Assembly: GCF_003369915.1 (NCBI RefSeq)
Contig: NW_022881603.1
Location: 32,919,522-32,983,521, forward strand
Reading direction: 5' to 3'
DNA from: Drosophila miranda
Taxonomy: Eukaryota > Arthropoda > Insecta > Diptera > Drosophilidae
Length of the DNA: 64,000 nucleotides
Numbering within the stretch: the first letter of the stretch is position 1; each line of letters starts with the position of its first letter. This document shows, one piece after another, positions 61,271 to 64,000 of the stretch. The notes beneath the pieces are model-generated. The model made no database searches. It had not been told where the DNA came from and worked only from the letters and a program-made list of their open reading frames with translations. Both the position numbers and the translations under genes were made by a program.

Positions 61271-62361
61271 TATACCCGATACTCAAAATGAGTATTGGGG
61301 TATATTAGATTTGTGGTAAAAGTGGATGTGTGTAACGTCCAAAAGGAATCGTTTCCGACCCCATAAAGTATATTTATTCTTGATCAGCATCAATAGCCGA
61401 GTCGATTGGGCCCTGTCTGGCTGTCTGTCTGTCCGTCTGTCCGTCTGTCCGTCCGTCCGTCTGTCCGTCCCCTTCAGCGCCTAGTGCTCAAAGACTATAA
61501 GAGCTAGAGCAACGATGTTTTGGATCCAGACTTCTGTGATATGTCACCCTGCCCACTTCCGCCCCCACAAAGGACGAAAGTCTGTGGCATCCACAATTTT
61601 AAAGATATGAAAAAACCAAAAATAGAATTGTAGAGAATGACCATATCTTTAAGACTGCGGAATCTGAATTGGATCGTATTATTATTATAGCCAGCATCAA
61701 GAAAACAATTTCATTTTTCTCGCCCTGTCTCTCTCTAACACACACGTAGCATAGCCGGCTTTGCTTAGAGTAAAACATTAGCGCCTAGATCTCAGAGACT
61801 ATAAAAGCTAGAGCAACCAAATTTGGTATCCACACTCCTAATATATCGGACCGAGACGAGTTTGTTTCAAAATTTCGCCACACCCCCTTCCGCCCCCGCA
61901 AAGGACGAAAATCTGGGGATATTCAAAAATCTCAGAGACTATTAAGGCTAGAGTAACCAAATTTGGTATCCGCACTCCTGTTAGATCTTACTATAAAACG
62001 TGTATCTCAAAATTTCGCCCCACCCCCTTCCGCCCACACAAAGGACGAAAATCTGTTGCATCCACAATATTGCACATTCGAGAAAACTAAAAACGCAGAA
62101 TCATAGATAATGACCATATCATCAGATTGCTGAATCTGGATCAGATCAGATCATTTTTATAGCCAATAGGAACAAATCAATTTGCACTGGCTACGCAGCG
62201 CCCGACGTCACGCTCAGACTGATTTTCTGTCTCTCTCGCACGCACTCTTTGTCGTGTCGTTTAATATTAGCGGAGTCTGCCGGAGGAGAGCCATACTGAC
62301 TTAGTATCGGGTATAACCGTAGAGTTGCGGTGTCCGCAGCATCTCACAACGTTCCCCCTCG
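61271..62361 (+). mobile_element. Helentron unit, single copy at the site of the copy 1 array
   Basis: Both termini are present, with a short deletion near 61546 (atgtcaccctgccc). It is of the second subfamily (cacacgtagcatagccggc). Its flanks are the same as those of the five-unit array in copy 1. Confidence 0.92.
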
Positions 62362-62625
62362 TTTTTTTTTGCATTTGATATGATTCGGTTCAAAATGTGT
62401 GTGTTGTTTACGCACATATTATGGTTAATGGTTCTTAATCTTGTTCGTTACTCTTTTATTACCCTTTTTGTAAATCTTTTGTTTTATAAATTAATCTTTA
62501 GCTAAGCTGAGGAGCGTAGCGTATCGGATCAAATCAATCAAAAGTTGATGGGGCTAGCTAAAGAGGCAGTCAATGGCAATGGCAATGGAAATCCAAATGG
62601 AAATTTATGCAAACCATGTGGCAAT

Positions 62626-64000
62626 AATTTGTTAACAATTTTCTGCTGCCCAATTATCGTTTTGAAAGAGACGAATTAAGCGGAAATTTTGATTTGATCC
62701 GCTGGAGCGTGTGGGGAGCGAGTGGAGCGCAGGCAATGGTTAAGCTAAGCTAGAATAGGAATTATTATAAAACTATGCATTGTCTCTTTTAGTTTATGTA
62801 ATATTTAATTGCTTTTATTATACCTTAGCTGCTGCTACTGCTGCTGTTTTAGAACTAGGACTAGAACGACCAATAAGGTGGAAAATCAAAATAATTGACT
62901 TAGTTCTCAGAGCATGTTAAACAATTGTACGCCTTCTGCTGTAGCTTTGGTTTTCCGTTTTCTGTACGTATTAAATATTTATCTTTATTGCTGGTTCTTT
63001 GTGTTCCACTGTTTCCCTTTTATCTGTCCTTTTTCCATCCGCTGAAACGTCAACCTCATCATCCATATACATATACTTTAATCTCAACAATATGTATATA
63101 TAAATAAAATCGTGTATTCTGTAAGGCATGCCTAATCAAACCAGCCGTATTGCTAACTATAGGTATATCTGTATGTAATATATGTAATCAGCCCCTAATC
63201 CGTCTCCAGTTGCTAGTCCCTAGGGACTTCTGTTCTCGCTGCTGCTGCGGTGCCAATGCGATGAACTTTAAATGCATAGGACTCGGTTCTGCTCGGTTGA
63301 ATTGGTTCTTGACTCGACTTGAATGGGAGCAAAGCATTATCTACTGCGATTACGAGTACGATTCGATAATGTCTAAAATCTAAATTTTTAAATCATCATT
63401 ATTCGTTTTCCGTTGCTGCGTGTGTATGGCCTGATCTCTGTTCATTTGAGTTGGTTTCGGTTTTGGTAACGATGTCTATATAATTGAATATGCCTCATTC
63501 ATTTTATTGTCGTTATACTCTATGACTAAATTAAACCTCCCATATTGCATCATTGCGTCGGCTCGGCTCGGCTCGTCTCGCGTCGCTCTCTAATCGTAAA
63601 CATCGTTTGGAGCGATTATTATTGAAAGATAACTAAAATTAAAGCTTCTTTGTTTGGGTTTTCATTTTCTTTGATGATTGGATGAGAGGTTCTATTGCTA
63701 TTTCGTTACCGTTAATCATCATCGTTTACCGTTTATGTACAATCGAATACGAGTACTAAATATTGTAAATCCTATGTCATACAATATATAATCCTTGCAA
63801 CTGTTAGGCAATGTACCATTATTAAATATCACTTAATTGACGAGTGTTTGGTTTCTGTCTGTTGTTGGTTTTGTTTTGCTTTTGCTTTTGCTTTTGTGTC
63901 GGTTTTTTCTTTTATCTCTGTTAACATTTCTAATTAAAAATTACGATTTTAGTTTGGTTTTTTTTTAGTTTTTTTTTTATTATTTTGCTTGTTCTTGTTG
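62626..64000. other. AT-rich non-coding region
   Basis: Unique sequence with cttttg repeats near 63880, poly-T runs and short frames only. Possibly 3'UTR or intron of a gene beyond the window. I see no gene in it. Confidence 0.4.

Larger units (their letters stand above)
50101..62625 (+). repeat. Segmental duplication, copy 2 (about 12.5 kb)
   Basis: Direct copy of 27953-44930, starting exactly at a helentron 3' end. It lacks the helentron of 34505-35582 and has one helentron where copy 1 has five. Confidence 0.93.

Noticed and set aside
1..64000. tRNA, rRNA or other structured RNA genes
   Set aside because: None recognised on reading; a covariance-model scan would be needed to exclude them.

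Overview
This is nuclear DNA of a Drosophila species, most probably of the obscura group. The intact and broken genes are RpL19, a MAIP1-like mitochondrial gene, two CD36-family genes (one emp-like), the start of an OS-D/pherokine (ejaculatory bulb protein III type) gene and two copies of painless. From memory their D. melanogaster homologues lie in distal 2R (about 60E-F), which is Muller element C. Most genes here are broken by small indels, large deletions or lost splice sites. About 17 copies of one ~1.1 kb DINE-1/SGM/ISY-like helentron fill much of the right half. Decay, helentron accumulation, inverted repeats and segmental duplication on Muller C together fit the neo-Y of D. miranda. 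That assignment is inference, because no species marker was read directly.

Layout. 1-990: unrecognised sequence with an old two-copy direct repeat. 997-7117: a complete but disabled BEL/Pao LTR retrotransposon on the minus strand with a 5-bp target duplication. 7209-8600: two tiny ORFs, then RpL19 (minus). 10927-11792: a three-exon MAIP1-like gene (plus), which looks intact. 12018-13663: first copy of a 1.65 kb block holding an OS-D gene promoter. 15099-16824: a CD36-family gene (minus) with one frameshift. 17051-18274: left arm of a 1.2 kb inverted repeat carrying the 3' end of emp, followed by an emp pseudogene (to 19906). 20189-21973: an OS-D first-exon fragment and the second copy of its promoter block. 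21973-27364: helentrons with the right inverted-repeat arm (23520-24761) embedded.

27953-44930 and 50101-62625 are two direct copies of one segment. Each carries, in order: a painless pseudogene (plus); an uncharacterised two-helix membrane protein gene (minus); a divergent pair made of a zinc-finger protein with acidic repeats (minus) and a transposase-like or unknown protein (plus); a 42-bp satellite; a helentron; and a short conserved flank. Copy 1 has since gained a helentron at 34505-35582, and its terminal helentron has grown into a five-unit array (39352-44655) whose last four units form a 2.2 kb dimeric higher-order repeat. Copy 2 keeps a single unit there (61271-62361). Helentrons sit at or beside the duplication breakpoints. 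62626-64000 is AT-rich with no gene seen.

Expressed function is plausible for RpL19, the MAIP1-like gene and possibly the divergent pair in copy 1 (345 aa and 412 aa after splicing). In copy 2 both members of that pair are broken.
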